A DNA stretch of 64,000 nt, from the NCBI RefSeq assembly GCF_009764265.1, contig NZ_RWIR01000026.1, positions 112,193 to 176,192 on the forward strand. The letters are read 5' to 3'. The DNA is from Pseudomonas sp. PB101 (GTDB lineage Bacteria; Pseudomonadota; Gammaproteobacteria; Pseudomonadales; Pseudomonadaceae). The translations under genes and the position numbers were made by a program. The notes under the pieces were generated by a model, which ran no database searches, was not told where the DNA came from, and worked only from the letters and a program-made list of their open reading frames with translations. Every line of letters begins with the position of its first letter. The stretch's first letter is position 1. Below, piece by piece: positions 51,043-61,854 of this stretch.

Positions 51043-51518
51043 CACGCGTCCTCCCGACAAGCATCGAGCAACGCATCCAGCCGCTCGGCACTGAGCCGCG
51101 CATGCACCCGCCCATCCAGCTCCAGTGCCGGCGAACAGGCACACGCACCAAGGCAATAAACAGGACGCAAACTGATGCTGCCATCGGCGCTGCTACCGTG
51201 ATCATCCAGCTGCAGCCGCTCACGCAACTGCGCGGCCAACTGCTCGGCGCCACGGCTCTGGCACGACTCGGCCCGGCACAGCCGCAAGATATGCCGCGCA
51301 GGCAGCGCGGTACGGAAGTCATGGTAAAAACTGATCACCCCACGCACCTCGGCCTGACTCAGATTGAGGGCATGGGCAATCTCGGGGACGGCGACATCGG
51401 GGACGTAACCGATGCGCTCCTGAATATCATGAAGAATGGGCAACAGCGCACCCGGGGTGCCCTTATGGCGCTCCAGCAGACTGTTGACCACAGGCAGGTG
51501 CAACAACTCATCAGGCAT
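51042..51518 (-). CDS. fdsG: Formate dehydrogenase gamma subunit (2Fe-2S, NuoE-like)
   Basis: 158 residues with four cysteines for one 2Fe-2S cluster: LCRAESCQSRGA and YCLGACACSPALELD. The N-terminal part matches NuoE (LLPILHDIQERIGYVPDVAVPEIAHALNLSQAEVRGVISFYHDF). It is the first gene of fdsGBAD. The order G-B-A-D is that of the soluble NAD-dependent formate dehydrogenase of aerobes such as Cupriavidus. No regulator gene is adjacent. Confidence 0.94.
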   Translation of the reverse strand: MPDELLHLPVVNSLLERHKGTPGALLPILHDIQERIGYVPDVAVPEIAHALNLSQAEVRGVISFYHDFRTALPARHILRLCRAESCQSRGAEQLAAQLRERLQLDDHGSSADGSISLRPVYCLGACACSPALELDGRVHARLSAERLDALLDACREDA

Positions 51519-51990
51519 TCAGCAATCCTCACGGTCACGGACAAACCAGAAGGTCGTCGGTCGTCCGAAAGTGTCGGCTGCGGCACTCACACCACGTCAC
51601 GGTATCGTGGATTTCAGGCCGGTGGCCAGGGCACCCTTGGCGGGCATCTTGTTGTGCCCGATGCGATCTCTGTCGCACATCTTTCAGGGCATAAAAGGCA
51701 GCTTGCCACGCGGCTATTGATCGACCTGCACCAAAGCGACGTGCTCGGTTCTGCCTACGACCTCTTATTGAGTCTAGATGAGAGTGGCGCGGGGGCATTT
51801 ACCCACGGGCCTGTCGATGCCTGATGTATAGCAGGCGATACGGGCAGGAAACAGCATCAGATCGGTGGGAAATACTAAGGTGCAGCTGTGCTGCCAACGC
51901 AATCCCTCTGCCCCCTTTGCTGCCAGTGGACAGCAAAATGGCAAAATAGTAGCGTCGCGCCACTGCCTTCCTCTCTGTAACGGACTACAC
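51519..51990. other. Promoter region of fdsG and of a secreted-protein gene; possible gene remnant
   Basis: 472 bases between divergent genes. On the + strand one frame from ~51590 to 51824 translates to a plausible but startless protein-like stretch (LATRLLIDLHQSDVLGSAYD, ending GPVDA); I recognise no family, and call it at most a remnant. The rest is ordinary intergenic sequence. Confidence 0.45.
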
Positions 51991-52737
51991 ATGCTCACTG
52001 TCGCTCCAGCCTCGCGTCTGCTCTGCGCGATCACTTTCGCCGTCGTGATGACCCCGGCACTCGCCGACTGGGAAGAATCCCCGGAATACGCCTGGAAGAC
52101 CTACCTCTCCGATTGCCAGCAATTGCAGCGGGATGTGACCGATGTACAGAACGGGCGCAAGATGGCCATGGATGTCTTGCCCAACATCCAGGGCTTTCTG
52201 CGAACCATTACGGTACACCGCAAGAACCTGGCCCAGCCAAGCCTCGGCTCCCCCGATTACGCCCGTTGTGAAAGCGTCGTCTCCCAAGCCAAAGACGTAT
52301 GGGCCAAGGGCAGTGGTGAATACGACGAGGCGATGGATCAGCATTTCCGGCAAGCCCAGACCGAGCACCTGAACTCCCCGGAATACAAGCGTGCACGCTC
52401 TCTGGGCTTCACCGACGTCGGCGAAATCGGCGACCTCGACCAGCACGCCGAGCTGGATGGCGAAGCGAATCTGAAGACCTTGATGATCACAGTCGATTTT
52501 GGCTGCGGCCGCCATTTCCGCGCCGCGCAATACGTCAAACCCTATGTGGTGTACACCGTCCATCGTTCGGATGGCAGCTGCGGCGTCTACAAGTTCGTCG
52601 CCGTGCTGGGCGGTGAAACGGTGGAGCGAGGCGACTACATCAATCCGAAAGGGATTTTTCAGTACGTGGGGTGGAAGAAACTGGCCGGTGCGGATGGATT
52701 TCCCATCGACGTTCGAGTCGTAAAAGCACTGAAGTAA
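51991..52737 (+). CDS. Secreted protein of unknown function
   Basis: 248 residues with a signal peptide (MLTVAPASRLLCAITFAVVM, cleavage near TPALADW). I see no known domain. The mature part is polar and mixed helical/strand, with only a few cysteines (SDCQQLQ, ARCESVV, DFGCGRHF, DGSCGVYK), which might form two disulfides. An upstream frame extension to 51865 lacks a good start. It is monocistronic, followed by REP-type sequences. Function unknown. Confidence 0.75.
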   Translation: MLTVAPASRLLCAITFAVVMTPALADWEESPEYAWKTYLSDCQQLQRDVTDVQNGRKMAMDVLPNIQGFLRTITVHRKNLAQPSLGSPDYARCESVVSQAKDVWAKGSGEYDEAMDQHFRQAQTEHLNSPEYKRARSLGFTDVGEIGDLDQHAELDGEANLKTLMITVDFGCGRHFRAAQYVKPYVVYTVHRSDGSCGVYKFVAVLGGETVERGDYINPKGIFQYVGWKKLAGADGFPIDVRVVKALK

Positions 52738-52754
52738 TCGGCAGGATTTTTCTT

Positions 52755-52975
52755 CGGCGCAGGATGGCTGGCGATAGCGCCAGCCCAAACACCCTCAATG
52801 CCAAAGATGCACCACAAACCTACTGTGGGAGCCAGTCTGCTGGCGATTGCGCCATGCCAACCATCCACAATGCCGAAGATGCACCAAGAACCCACCCACA
52901 CCCCGACGGCAAACAACCCCCGACAGCCCATCGCAATAACCTGTGGGAGCTGGCTTGCCGGCGATAGCGCCCACT
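52755..52975. repeat. REP cluster
   Basis: Three REP-type units: GGCTGGCGATAGCGCC (about 52763), CTGTGGGAGCCAGTCTGCTGG (52823-52843) and CTGTGGGAGCTGGCTTGCCGG (52942-52962). They share CTGTGGGAGC and ggcgat-type ends, and form an array after the secreted-protein gene. Confidence 0.7.
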
Positions 52976-53036
52976 CAGCCAACACAAATGCCGAATCAGC
53001 CACCACCCTCACAAACCACACCCACAGGCTCAACCA

Positions 53037-53348
53037 CTATCCCTCAGCCTTAGCCCCCGCACGCTTGGACACCGGCACAAAAGCCCGATCCCGAGTCAAC
53101 ACCTTCACCGCATCATCCACCAACGCCTTACTCATAGAAGTCAGATAATGCGCAGCCCAAGCATGACGATCAGTGTCGCTGGCATAAGCAGCATCTTCAG
53201 TGAGCGTCTTGGCCAGGAACAGAAAATCGGAGGCCATGGACAACGCATCACCAAGAGGAACCCCGCGAGTGACATGAAACAGCGGTTGATCCGCGCAGTA
53301 GATCGCAGGCGTCAGGCCAATGGTTTTGAGTTCAGATTGTTCAGTCAT
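53037..53348 (-). CDS. DUF3077-family protein
   Basis: 103 residues from the ATG at 53348, which is preceded by GGAGGTGGCC (a strong ribosome site); the frame's upstream extension is not conserved. The family core LFHVTRGVPLGDALSMASDFLFLAKTLT is recognised as DUF3077, small proteins frequent in fluorescent Pseudomonas, of unknown role. The C-terminus is basic. It may be controlled by, or simply lie next to, the structured element upstream. Confidence 0.85.
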   Translation of the reverse strand: MTEQSELKTIGLTPAIYCADQPLFHVTRGVPLGDALSMASDFLFLAKTLTEDAAYASDTDRHAWAAHYLTSMSKALVDDAVKVLTRDRAFVPVSKRAGAKAEG

Positions 53349-53439
53349 TGGCCACCTCCGAGGATGGAGAGGCAATGGGAGAGGGTGTTACGCGATTGGG
53401 AATTGCGTAGAGGGGAAAGCCAAATTTCAAACGGATTGA

Positions 53440-53625
53440 TACTGCGCATTCTGAAGCTCCTTAATTTGAAGAGCTGCCGCATTCGTTACCAAGCGAATGG
53501 GTGGCAGCTGTGCGCAGGTTGGTAAACCGGGAAATCAAGGAAACCGGCACGTCCGAAGACGTCCCACGCACAGCCGCCATAACGCAGATCGCAGGCGAAA
53601 AAAAGCGCCTGCGAACGCATGGCAC
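53440..53625. ncRNA. Candidate structured RNA element upstream of the DUF3077 gene
   Basis: Two strong stem-loops lie within 150 bases. AGCTGCC-g-CATTCG pairs with CGAATG-ggt-GGCAGCT (53472-53509), and CGCAGGCG pairs with CGCCTGCG around an A-rich loop (about 53593-53615). From memory, translations of this stretch (for example MRSQALFFACDLRYGGCAW on the minus strand) turn up as short hypothetical proteins in many Pseudomonas genomes next to DUF3077 genes, which fits a conserved non-coding element better than a gene. Strand and role are unknown. Confidence 0.45.
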
Positions 53626-53999
53626 TGTTACGCAGTGATTTACCTCGGGTTACCAAGCCCGGTCGCTGAATTGGCAGCGACGGCGGAAGGGTATCGTGCA
53701 GGTTCCTTTCTCGCAACTTTTGAACACATCAGCCAGAAATCTACTTTTGGCGAACTAATGTGGTTTGTTCTTCTTTTTTCCAGTTCGACTGCAAACCAAG
53801 CACTTATGCGTATTTGTTTTTTTAGTTTTTGTCGTCTTTTTCTGTATAGCTTGTAGGAAGGTTCCTGTTCGTTCCGCAATGTCTTGAATTGCCTCCGCGC
53901 CCACGTAGTTTGTGTTCGCCGACTCGTTCCCGAGTCGGCGCGACTCATAAAACGCAGCATGCGCCTGCCTGGCGCGTGGATGGACAAGGAGTACAAGCA
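53626..53999. other. AT-rich leader before the PAAR effector gene
   Basis: No convincing gene. GC falls sharply from about 53740 (runs such as CTTCTTTTTTCC), in keeping with a transferred effector cassette. Two small frames here (to 53856 and in the opposite direction) show no family similarity. It presumably holds the promoter of the PAAR gene. Confidence 0.5.
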
Positions 54000-55418
54000 A
54001 TGGCAAAGGGATACTTCATTCGCGAGGGTGACAAAACCACCTGCGGCGGCAAAGTACTGGAGGGCGATACTCACATCATGATGTTTGGTTTCGCCCATGC
54101 GCGCGACGGTGACCGGGTTTCCTGCGGCAAAGACAATAAGAGCTACGTGATCGCTGGCGGTGTTTCCTACATCAGAAGCAGCAACGGCAAGATGGTGGCG
54201 GGATCGCTGGATAGCTTCAGTAGTTGTCCTTGCAGAGCCGGGCTGATCCCGTCGCAGGACACGGCGGGCTACCAGTCCGAGCGCAGTGCAGCGCCTCACG
54301 CCACGCGAACCGCCACTGCGCAAGCCGAGCCCGCCGCTACCCGCGCAACCGTAGCGTCTCGATCCTCCAGCTTCGCGCCGACGCCAACCCTTCCCATGCC
54401 GATGCGTGACAACAGCGCAGAGCTAGTCGAGCCAGGCTTTTACATCGTTCCGAAGAGCACCACCAGCGAACAACTCGAGGCCTCGCTGTTCACTCTGCGC
54501 GACCCGGCGGTGATGGGCAAATTCAAGTTGCTCAATCCCAATCTGCGCGACGTCAAAGCCGGCTCGCTGATCGTGCTGAGTGATCCCAACAATTTCCAGT
54601 GCACACGTGAAGAAGCGCTGCTCATGGAGATGGCGGCCAAGACCAATCAGGTGCTTGAAACGCTTAGTCCGGAAGAAGCGAACTTCATGGTGGAACACCG
54701 CGAGGCCTTCCAGACCCTCCTGACTTATAGCTCTGGCGCTATTGGCGTTGGCGCGAGTATTTTCAAGAATAATCTGGATAGCGTCGGCAGTGCTTTAACG
54801 GACATTGAAGTGCTGCAACAGAAAACGCTGCAAAGAGATGGACACCTGCGCTCGCCAGCCTTTTTTGCAGAACGTCAGCGTTTGCTTGCAATACTTAACA
54901 GCCACATGACGACGCTGACCCGCAAGGGGATTGGTTTTCCTCACCACATTAATTTGAAAAAAATGTTGGGCATCTCCAGTCAAAGCATGGTTCATCACTG
55001 GAGCAATGCCAGTCCTGCGGGGCAGATACCGGGTCACGCAACCCACCTTGACGGTGTGGCAAAAGCTGCAAAATACGTCAAATACGGCGGTTGGTTAGGG
55101 ACCGCCGTCGGCGGAGGCGTTTCTGCTGCGAAGATTCAGGATGTGTGTTCTGCAGGAAATACCGAGGCGTGTAAACGGATCAGGTTTACCGAGACCGGGA
55201 GTTTTGTGGTTGGTGTGGGCGGAGGCATGGCGGCTGGTTGGATGTTGAGTGCCCCTGTTGTCGGTGCACTGTGTATTGGATTAGGGGTGCCTACAGGCGG
55301 AGTTGGAACGTTGGCATGTAGTATTGTTGTGGTTGGAACTGGTTCTCTGGTGGGAGGTGAATTGGGTAGTAACCTCGGTGAAATGGCTGGTGAAGTAATT
55401 TATGAGGCGGCGAAATGA
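54000..55418 (+). CDS. PAAR-domain type VI secretion effector with glycine-zipper C-terminus
   Basis: 472 residues from the ATG at 54000 (AAGGAG upstream). The N-terminal ~85 residues are a PAAR domain (GYFIREGDKTTCGGKV, HARDGDRVSCG, DSFSSCPC), the sharpened tip of the type VI secretion spike. A flexible Ala/Pro/Thr segment follows (~95-140), then a small domain around 145-195 (GFYIVPKSTTSEQLEASLF, which resembles a LysM-like fold), a helical region, and a hydrophobic Gly/Ala-rich C-terminus (~355-472: VVGVGGGMAAGWM, GVPTGGVGTLACSIVVVG). I infer a membrane-acting toxin domain. The immunity gene overlaps the stop codon. Confidence 0.87.
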   Translation: MAKGYFIREGDKTTCGGKVLEGDTHIMMFGFAHARDGDRVSCGKDNKSYVIAGGVSYIRSSNGKMVAGSLDSFSSCPCRAGLIPSQDTAGYQSERSAAPHATRTATAQAEPAATRATVASRSSSFAPTPTLPMPMRDNSAELVEPGFYIVPKSTTSEQLEASLFTLRDPAVMGKFKLLNPNLRDVKAGSLIVLSDPNNFQCTREEALLMEMAAKTNQVLETLSPEEANFMVEHREAFQTLLTYSSGAIGVGASIFKNNLDSVGSALTDIEVLQQKTLQRDGHLRSPAFFAERQRLLAILNSHMTTLTRKGIGFPHHINLKKMLGISSQSMVHHWSNASPAGQIPGHATHLDGVAKAAKYVKYGGWLGTAVGGGVSAAKIQDVCSAGNTEACKRIRFTETGSFVVGVGGGMAAGWMLSAPVVGALCIGLGVPTGGVGTLACSIVVVGTGSLVGGELGSNLGEMAGEVIYEAAK

Positions 55419-55798
55419 CTACTGCGGGAATGGTTATTGGTAGCTTGAGTTTGTTCGTGGCCATTTGTTTATTTGTTTGCATTGCACTTGCTCTTTACTT
55501 GGGATATGCCCAGGGCGAAGAAATATCCAAGTGTTTCAAGTATAGCTCTTCCAGCATAACTAGCGTTACACATAGGAACTCAGGTCCTTACGGTAAAATA
55601 CAGTTTGTTGGAGGGGTTTCTTTTGTAGTGACATTTCCTCGTTATTTTTTAAAACATGGAATTCTCGATGCTGAGGATATGAGGAGTTTCCCTTTGAACC
55701 TTAGGCGAAAGCTTGTAGGGCTGCAATGGGGGTTTCTAGGAGTCTTCATCACTATGCTATTGCTGGTCAGTATAGGCAGTGCAAGAGTCCTTGATTAG
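55415..55798 (+). CDS. Probable membrane immunity protein of the PAAR effector
   Basis: 127 residues, overlapping the effector stop by four bases. Two membrane segments (~5-30 and ~102-122) flank a loop with the fingerprint HRNSGPYGKIQFVGG...VTFPRYFLKHG. The topology and its tight coupling to a membrane-type effector suggest it neutralises it at the inner membrane. The second, broken immunity gene downstream keeps the same fingerprint. GC is low. I know no named family. Confidence 0.72.
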   Translation: MTTAGMVIGSLSLFVAICLFVCIALALYLGYAQGEEISKCFKYSSSSITSVTHRNSGPYGKIQFVGGVSFVVTFPRYFLKHGILDAEDMRSFPLNLRRKLVGLQWGFLGVFITMLLLVSIGSARVLD

Positions 55799-55870
55799 AG
55801 AGCGATTTGGCAAATAGTGGGTAAATAGATGGCGGGGCGAATAGGGGGGCGGGCTTATTATTAAGTAAAA

Positions 55871-56098
55871 ATGAATCTGTCCCCACTGGTCCGAATGGCG
55901 GTTGGCGCGATCTTTGGGTTGGCATCAGCAGGTGCTGCAACCACAGCTGTATGTGTCGGATTGAGTGTGCCTACTGGCGGACTAGGCGGTTTAGCTTGTA
56001 GGGTCGTAGTGGTTGGCATGGGTAGCTATGCATCAAGCAAACTTGGCAGTGCCGTTGGCGAAGATATAGGTGAGGTTATTTATGAGGCTACTCAATGA
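55871..56098 (+). CDS. Orphan copy of the effector C-terminal domain
   Basis: 75 residues that align with the last ~65 residues of the PAAR effector: VGLSVPTGGLGGLACRVVVV here against IGLGVPTGGVGTLACSIVVV, and GEVIYEATQ against GEVIYEAAK. It has no PAAR domain and only a poor ribosome site (TAAGTAAAA), so it is probably an unexpressed orphan toxin cassette left by C-terminal replacement. Such a reserve allows recombination to swap toxin tips. Its stop overlaps the start of a matching broken immunity gene. Confidence 0.8.
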   Translation: MNLSPLVRMAVGAIFGLASAGAATTAVCVGLSVPTGGLGGLACRVVVVGMGSYASSKLGSAVGEDIGEVIYEATQ

Positions 56099-56470
56099 GC
56101 TTGAATGCTGCGGATAAAGCATTTCTTGTTGTCGGGCTAATGAGTTTTGGCGGTATATTGGTTTGTGTTGGGCTCGCGTTACATCTGGCATATTCAAAAA
56201 TGGATTTTAATGCTAGAGCATATTAAAAACAGTTCCGCTGTCATGGTTCAAGCCCCTTTAAGGCATGGCGGGCCGTGTGGGAAGCTTCTTTTGGTTGGGT
56301 GGATATCCGGGATTGTTACGTTTCCCGGTTATTACATGAAGCGTGGCGGAGTAAGTGTGGAGGATTTGAACGGACTTCCAGTCTTCCTTAAGAGAAGGTT
56401 GAGCTTTGTAAAACGGGCTTTTATAATATTATTGGTTGTGGTGGTTTACTTTTTGCTGTTAGAAGAATGA
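56095..56470 (+). pseudogene. Second immunity gene, broken by a frameshift
   Basis: It starts ATG at 56095 over the orphan's stop codon and reads MSLNAADKAFLVVGLMSFGG for 43 residues to a TAA at 56224-56226. The rest continues in the next frame (SAVMVQAPLRHGGPCGKLLL, VTFPGYYMKRGGVSVEDL, ending LLEE at 56470). This matches the middle and end of the intact immunity protein (GPYGK, VTFPRYFLKHG). A single extra base, most simply a T in the TATTAAAAAC run near 56222, explains the break. It pairs with the orphan effector domain. Confidence 0.83.
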
Positions 56471-56665
56471 GCTAATAGGGGGGATGGGTTGATGTATTGT
56501 ACGGCCCATTTCCTTTCCTTTCCTTTTCTTTTGTTTTGCCAATTATCGACGTATGGATCTTTTAAGAAGAGAGTTAAGTGTGGCGAGGGCGTAACCTGAT
56601 GGTGTGTGGAAAGTTTCGCTGTAATTTATTTATTTTAGGTTGGCGCAATACATTGCTGGCGCTAT
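56471..56665. other. AT-rich spacer after the orphan cassette
   Basis: The stretch contains a pyrimidine-rich run (TTTCCTTTCCTTTCCTTTTC) near 56508-56530. I see no gene, repeat or terminator. GC returns to chromosome level at about 56690. Confidence 0.5.
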
Positions 56666-56995
56666 TCATTGAATGTCTTTCAGATAATCCTTGAGCGCAA
56701 CGAGCGGGGCATCAAGCTGCTCCAGCGTCTGAACACCGGAAAATTCCCCCGCCAACCTCCGCAACTCCCGCCCCAACGGCTTATCCACACCGCCAATGGC
56801 GTCCAGCGCTAACCCGACACACTCATCCACCTTAGTCTGGATCCCCTCAACATCCCCCCGCCGCACCAGTAACTCAAACACATCCCGCTGGTAATCCCCC
56901 ATCACCAAATCATCACGCAAGATCGGGCTTGAATCTTCCGATTCATAAGCCAGTTTGAGGGAGAAGAGGGCGACGGTTTCCAGGTGCAATTCCAT
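56666..56995 (-). CDS. Small hypothetical protein
   Basis: 109 residues, MELHLETVALFSLKLAYES at the start, no signal or membrane segment, rather acidic, helical. I do not recognise a family. It lies alone between the effector locus and tRNA-Leu, with GC like the core genome. Upstream AAGGATTCCCTCC reads, on its own strand, GGAGGGAATCCTT, a good ribosome site if set a little closer, so a real gene is likely. Confidence 0.65.
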   Translation of the reverse strand: MELHLETVALFSLKLAYESEDSSPILRDDLVMGDYQRDVFELLVRRGDVEGIQTKVDECVGLALDAIGGVDKPLGRELRRLAGEFSGVQTLEQLDAPLVALKDYLKDIQ

Positions 56996-57057
56996 GGAGG
57001 GAATCCTTGTGAAATGTTCCGGCGGTGCGGGTGGTGTGGAAGGGCAGGGGCAAAAGC

Positions 57058-57082
57058 ATCGCCGGCAAGCCGGCTCCTACAG
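57058..57082. repeat. REP half-site
   Basis: GCCGGCAAGCCGGCTCCTAC, one unit of the short REP form also found around 63500-63830. Confidence 0.6.
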
Positions 57083-57107
57083 GGGGCGGGGTTGCTTTTC
57101 TATAGGC

Positions 57108-57142
57108 GAAAAAAAAGGCCTTGCAAAGCAAGACCTTTCTTA
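57108..57142 (-). terminator. Terminator of tRNA-Leu
   Basis: Read on the minus strand, after the tRNA, AAGGTCTTGC pairs with GCAAGGCCTT and is followed by a run of eight T. It is placed five bases beyond the CCA end of the tRNA. Confidence 0.85.
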
Positions 57143-57146
57143 ATTT

Positions 57147-57231
57147 TGGTGCCCCGAGGGAGACTCGAACTCCCACTCCTTTCGAAAACGGATTTTGAAT
57201 CCGCCGCGTCTACCAATTCCGCCATCAGGGC
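57147..57231 (-). tRNA. tRNA-Leu (CAA)
   Basis: 85 bases including a genomically encoded CCA. On the minus strand it begins GCCCTGATGGCGGAATTGG and ends TCGGGGCACCA, giving a seven-pair acceptor stem (one G-U). The anticodon loop TTCAAAA gives CAA between the stems GCGGA and TCCGT. The long variable arm and the D-loop GG are as expected for a class II tRNA-Leu. Its own terminator follows at once. Confidence 0.95.
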
Positions 57232-57338
57232 TCAATGGCGGCGAAGTATAGAGATGAGATAACCGCTGGTCAATCAGGTACATGGAGAATTTTTGATATT
57301 TCCGCTAGACTTCCCGGCCCTGCTAGACGAACCCCATC

Positions 57339-59533
<2,195 letters not shown>

Positions 59534-59576
59534 GTTTTCTGACCCCAAGATTCAACATTTGCAACTGGAGTGCTAA

Positions 59577-59912
59577 ATGAGCTTTTTTATCTCGAATGCC
59601 ATGGCTGACGCTGCTGCACCTGCTGCAGGCCCAATGGGTGGCGGTTTTGAGTGGATTTTCCTGGTCGGTTTCCTGGTCATTTTCTACCTGATGATCTGGC
59701 GTCCACAGGCCAAGCGCGCCAAAGAGCAGAAAAACCTGCTGAGCAGCCTGCAAAAGGGCGACGAAGTTGTGACCACCGGCGGTATCGCCGGCAAGATCAC
59801 TAAAGTGGCCGACGATTTCGTCGTTCTGGAAGTTTCCGACACCGTCGAAATGAAATTCCAGAAAGGCGCCATCGCTGCCACGCTGCCAAAAGGCACGCTC
59901 AAAGCGATCTAA
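59577..59912 (+). CDS. yajC: Sec translocon accessory protein YajC
   Basis: 111 residues with one transmembrane helix (about residues 23-44) and a cytoplasmic tail. FYLMIWRPQAKRAKEQKNLLSSLQKGDEVVTTGGIAGKI is the family signature. YajC joins SecDF to the SecYEG translocon. It starts 43 bases after tgt and is 64 bases before secD, with a GCGC-rich hairpin in between. Confidence 0.95.
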   Translation: MSFFISNAMADAAAPAAGPMGGGFEWIFLVGFLVIFYLMIWRPQAKRAKEQKNLLSSLQKGDEVVTTGGIAGKITKVADDFVVLEVSDTVEMKFQKGAIAATLPKGTLKAI

Positions 59913-59935
59913 GTTTCAACTTCATCTTCAATCGA

Positions 59936-59956
59936 CGGGGCGCGCAAGGCGCCCCG
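59936..59956 (+). other. GC-rich hairpin between yajC and secD
   Basis: Perfect eight-base stem CGGGGCGC / GCGCCCCG with a five-base loop and no T-run. It could limit read-through or protect the mRNA; no known regulatory RNA is recognised. Confidence 0.6.
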
Positions 59957-59976
59957 CGTCATAAACGGGCGGCGTG

Positions 59977-61845
59977 ATGCTGAACAAATATCCTCTGTGG
60001 AAATACATTCTGATCCTGGCGGTGCTGGCGGTCGGTCTGATTTATTCCGCTCCCAATCTTTATCCTGATGACCCGGCCATTCAGGTCAGCGGTGCAAGCA
60101 CTGCGCTGCAGGTCAATCAGGCTGATCTGGATCGCGTGAGCGCTGCGCTCAAGGAATCCGGGATCAACGTCAAGGCTGCCACGCTGGCTGCCGGCGGCAA
60201 GGGCGGGCTGATTCGCCTGACCAAGGCTGAAGACCAGCTGCCAGCCAAGGACGTTGTGCGCAAGGCATTGGGTGATGACTACGTCGTCGCGCTGAACCTG
60301 GCACAAACCACCCCGCAATGGCTGCGCAACCTCGCTGCGCACCCGATGAAGCTGGGCCTGGACTTGTCCGGTGGTGTGCACTTCCTGCTGGAAGTGGACA
60401 TGGACAAAGCCCTCGATGCACGCCTGAAAGTCTACGAAGGCGACGTCAAGAGCCTGTTGCGTAAAGAGAAACTGCGCTATCGCAGCCTGCCGCAACTCAA
60501 CGGTGCCATCCAGCTGGGCTTCGCTGATGAAGACAGCCGTGAACAGGCCCGTGTGCTGATCCGCAAGAACTTCAACGATTTCGACATTGTTCCGGCCGAC
60601 CTCAACGGTCAACCGGTGCTGCGTCTGGCGATGACCCCGGCCAAGCTGGCGGAAATCCGCGAATACTCCATCAAGCAGAACTTGACCACGGTACGTAACC
60701 GCGTCAACGAGCTGGGTGTTGCCGAACCGATCGTCCAGCGCCAGGGCGCCAACCGCATCGTGGTTGAGCTGCCGGGCGTGCAGGACACCGCCGAAGCCAA
60801 GCGTATCCTCGGCAAGACGGCCAACCTCGAGTTCCGTCTGGCCGCTGAACCTGGCGCTTCGAAAGCCACTTCCGAGGAATTCGAATTCCGCGAAGGCAAG
60901 CGTCCTCCTGCGTTGATCGAACGTGGCCTGATCATCACCGGTGACCAGGTAACTGACGCCAAGGCTGGCTTCGGCGAGCACGGCACGCCGGAAGTGAACA
61001 TTCGCCTGGACGGTCATGGCGGCGAGCTGATGAGTCGCGCAACCCGTTCGAACGTTGGCCGCAGCATGGCGGTGATCTTTATCGAGCAGCGCCCGGTGAC
61101 CACGTACACCAAGCAAATGGTCAACGGCGTCGAGAAAGACGTAGCGGTTCAGACCTTCAAGGAAGAGAAGAAGATCATCAGCCTGGCGACCATCCAGTCG
61201 CCGCTGGGTGCTCAGTTCCGTATCACTGGCCTGAACGGCCAGGGCGAGTCGTCCGAACTGGCGCTGCTGCTGCGTGCCGGTGGTCTGGCTGCACCGATGT
61301 ACTTCGCTGAAGAGCGCACCATCGGCCCGAGCCTGGGTGCCGACAACATCACCAAGGGTATCGATGCATCGCTGTGGGGCATGCTGTTCGTCTCGCTGTT
61401 CATCATCGCCATCTACCGCTTCTTCGGCATCATCGCCACCGTCGCTCTGGCGGTGAACATGGTGATGCTGCTGGCCCTGATGTCGCTGCTGGGTGCAACG
61501 CTGACCCTGCCGGGTATCGCCGGTATCGTGTTGACCATGGGTATGGCGGTCGACGCCAACGTGCTGATCTTCTCGCGGATCCGTGAAGAGATCGCCGCCG
61601 GCATGACCGTGCAGCGGGCAATCAACGAAGGCTTCGGCCGGGCATTCACCGCGATTCTCGACGCCAACCTGACAACACTGTTGGTCGGCGGGATTCTCTT
61701 TGCCATGGGCACAGGTCCCGTCAAGGGCTTCGCAGTGACCATGTCCCTCGGGATCTTTACCTCGATGTTCACGGCCATCATGGTGACCCGCGCGATGGTC
61801 AACCTGATCTTCGGCGGTCGTGACTTCAAGAAGTTGTGGATTTAA
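59977..61845 (+). CDS. secD: Protein translocase subunit SecD
   Basis: 622 residues from the ATG at 59977 (a GTG one codon before is an alternative). The first transmembrane helix is followed by the large periplasmic P1 domain and five helices at the C-terminus (from ~465). LGLDLSGGVHFLLEVD and GMAVDANVLIFSRIREE are the SecD signatures. It uses the proton gradient to help release exported proteins. It precedes secF by nine bases. Confidence 0.96.
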   Translation: MLNKYPLWKYILILAVLAVGLIYSAPNLYPDDPAIQVSGASTALQVNQADLDRVSAALKESGINVKAATLAAGGKGGLIRLTKAEDQLPAKDVVRKALGDDYVVALNLAQTTPQWLRNLAAHPMKLGLDLSGGVHFLLEVDMDKALDARLKVYEGDVKSLLRKEKLRYRSLPQLNGAIQLGFADEDSREQARVLIRKNFNDFDIVPADLNGQPVLRLAMTPAKLAEIREYSIKQNLTTVRNRVNELGVAEPIVQRQGANRIVVELPGVQDTAEAKRILGKTANLEFRLAAEPGASKATSEEFEFREGKRPPALIERGLIITGDQVTDAKAGFGEHGTPEVNIRLDGHGGELMSRATRSNVGRSMAVIFIEQRPVTTYTKQMVNGVEKDVAVQTFKEEKKIISLATIQSPLGAQFRITGLNGQGESSELALLLRAGGLAAPMYFAEERTIGPSLGADNITKGIDASLWGMLFVSLFIIAIYRFFGIIATVALAVNMVMLLALMSLLGATLTLPGIAGIVLTMGMAVDANVLIFSRIREEIAAGMTVQRAINEGFGRAFTAILDANLTTLLVGGILFAMGTGPVKGFAVTMSLGIFTSMFTAIMVTRAMVNLIFGGRDFKKLWI

Positions 61846-61854
61846 GGGGCTGCC

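Noticed and set aside
51102..51824. 240-codon plus-strand frame opposite fdsG
   Set aside because: Its first two thirds are antisense to fdsG. Only the last ~75 codons lie in intergenic DNA, and these have no start codon with a ribosome site or recognised family.
53486..53716. 76-codon frame on the minus strand (MRERNLHDTL...)
   Set aside because: It overlaps strong hairpins, and I recall the same translation as a spurious hypothetical in many Pseudomonas genomes. A structured non-coding element explains it better.
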